Of a DNA stretch of 64,000 nt, positions 63,239 to 64,000 are shown piece by piece; position 1 is the first letter of the stretch, and every line of letters begins with the position of its first letter. A program made the translations under genes and the position numbers. Under the pieces are notes generated by a model. That model searched no databases. It was not told the origin of the DNA and saw only the letters and a program-made list of their open reading frames with translations. The DNA is from Heliopora coerulea (taxonomy: Eukaryota; Cnidaria; Anthozoa; Scleralcyonacea; Helioporidae): assembly GCA_030142905.1 (NCBI GenBank), contig JASJOG010000042.1:1242501-1306500 (forward strand). The letters are read 5' to 3'.

Positions 63239-63460
63239 GGCCTTGTAGCTCAGTTGGTAGAGCGTCGGACTAGTAAACCGAAGGTCGCGGGTTCGAATCC
63301 CAGCCGCGGTCAAGTAGAGTTTTCCTCTACTTACCCGGTATGGATTCGATTCACATGGAAGAAGTACTATCCTTATATCATCTCACCCAAGTGGTTGTAT
63401 ATGTATGTATATAGTCCATGCATCTCAAATTCTTTTAAACTTACTCCAGTTAATGTAGAT
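63239..63460 (+). repeat. tRNA-derived SINE with tRNA-Thr(AGT)-like head
   Basis: 63239-63312 has TAGCTCAGTTGGTAGAGC (A box), an anticodon loop CTAGTAA (AGT) and GGGTTCGAATCCC (B box). The acceptor stem, one anticodon-stem pair and the distal T-stem pairs do not match, so it is not a functional tRNA. An 8-bp hairpin AAGTAGAG/CTCTACTT with loop TTTTC (63312-63332) follows directly. Beyond it lies tail-like sequence with a second GGATTCGATTC. Confidence 0.75.
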
Positions 63461-64000
63461 ATATAAATCAAGTTTTGTTCTACTTTAGAGTGACTTTAGG
63501 AACGCAGTCGGAAAGGGCAACCAAGGTTTGTCGAATTAAGTTTCAGAAACGTTTTAAGGTGACTCTTGCCAAGAGTTAAGGCCTGATTCTAAAGGTAAAA
63601 TTACTAAATATCTGGGTTTTTTCGAACAATTAAAAAAACTGCTGAGCTTAAAGTCTTTGGCATTTTTATGTTTTACTGACGTTTTTGTTGTGAGCGTTTC
63701 CGACGACTTCAAAGGATCTGACGATAGATGAAGATAAATATCCAAAAAGATTTGTTTTAAAAATCTGCAAATAATCCTGTGGGTAACTTTCTTGTCTTTA
63801 AGTATCCCCTGAACAGCTTGTGTTGACGAAATCTTGAGTGAAATTTGACGTTCGAGAAGTTTAATTGTAAATTAGAACGATATACGACATACCCACAATT
63901 AACACTGGTCTTGGTCATGAAATGAATGACATGAATTGTTCGAATGGATTTCTTTGCACTTTTTAAGCTGTTGAAGTTTATTATTACTAGAGGGTTTCTT

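Noticed and set aside
63239..63312. Functional tRNA-Thr(AGT) gene
   Set aside because: A and B boxes are good, but acceptor-stem, T-stem and one anticodon-stem pair are mismatched, and tail-like sequence follows; a tRNA-derived SINE fits better.

Overview
The window is A+T-rich, intron-containing animal DNA with very low gene density and many microsatellites, small DNA transposons and tRNA-derived or ribozyme-bearing retroelement fragments. I infer a cnidarian, most likely an anthozoan (coral or sea anemone). The homeobox genes have simple two-exon structures, and the repeat repertoire fits, but no sequence fixes the species.

Only two protein-coding genes are solid. Both are NK-class homeobox genes on the minus strand. 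An Hmx (NK5) gene lies at 19966-21063 and an NK1 (Nkx1/slouch) gene at 42535-43983, about 21.5 kb apart. Each has one short intron upstream of the homeodomain, both introns are phase 1, and each protein carries an EH1/TN-like repressor motif in exon 1. Their linkage in the same orientation looks like a surviving piece of the ancient NK-like homeobox cluster; vertebrate HMX and NKX1 genes are also linked.

Layout. 1-10 kb: microsatellites, a hammerhead-ribozyme repeat (131-345), a Harbinger-like MITE (5252-5684), and a short TIR element whose core is tandemly amplified (7970-8318). 10-12 kb: large TA/CT and tetranucleotide microsatellites. 12-19.9 kb: no recognisable gene. 20-21.1 kb: Hmx. 21-42 kb: decayed repeats, (ATT)n-tailed repeats at 27.8-29.1 kb, interlocked inverted tRNA-SINE copies (34.7-35.2 kb), a hAT MITE with a perfect 8-bp target duplication (35858-36240), and an inverted pair of hammerhead-like repeats (37434-37719). 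42.5-44.2 kb: NK1. 44-52 kb: gene-free, repeat-poor. 52.6-53.3 kb: a diverged 160-180 bp satellite. 55-59 kb: repeat-dense, with a DD41D Tc1/mariner relic, several hammerhead-bearing repeats and a second hAT MITE copy. 62.8-63.5 kb: a retroelement reverse-transcriptase tail next to a tRNA-derived SINE.

The two genes would act as DNA-binding transcription regulators. No metabolic pathway, operon, CRISPR array or complete autonomous transposon is visible. The most notable non-genic theme is the number of hammerhead-ribozyme-type motifs in different repeat families; every copy here is damaged in the catalytic core or truncated.
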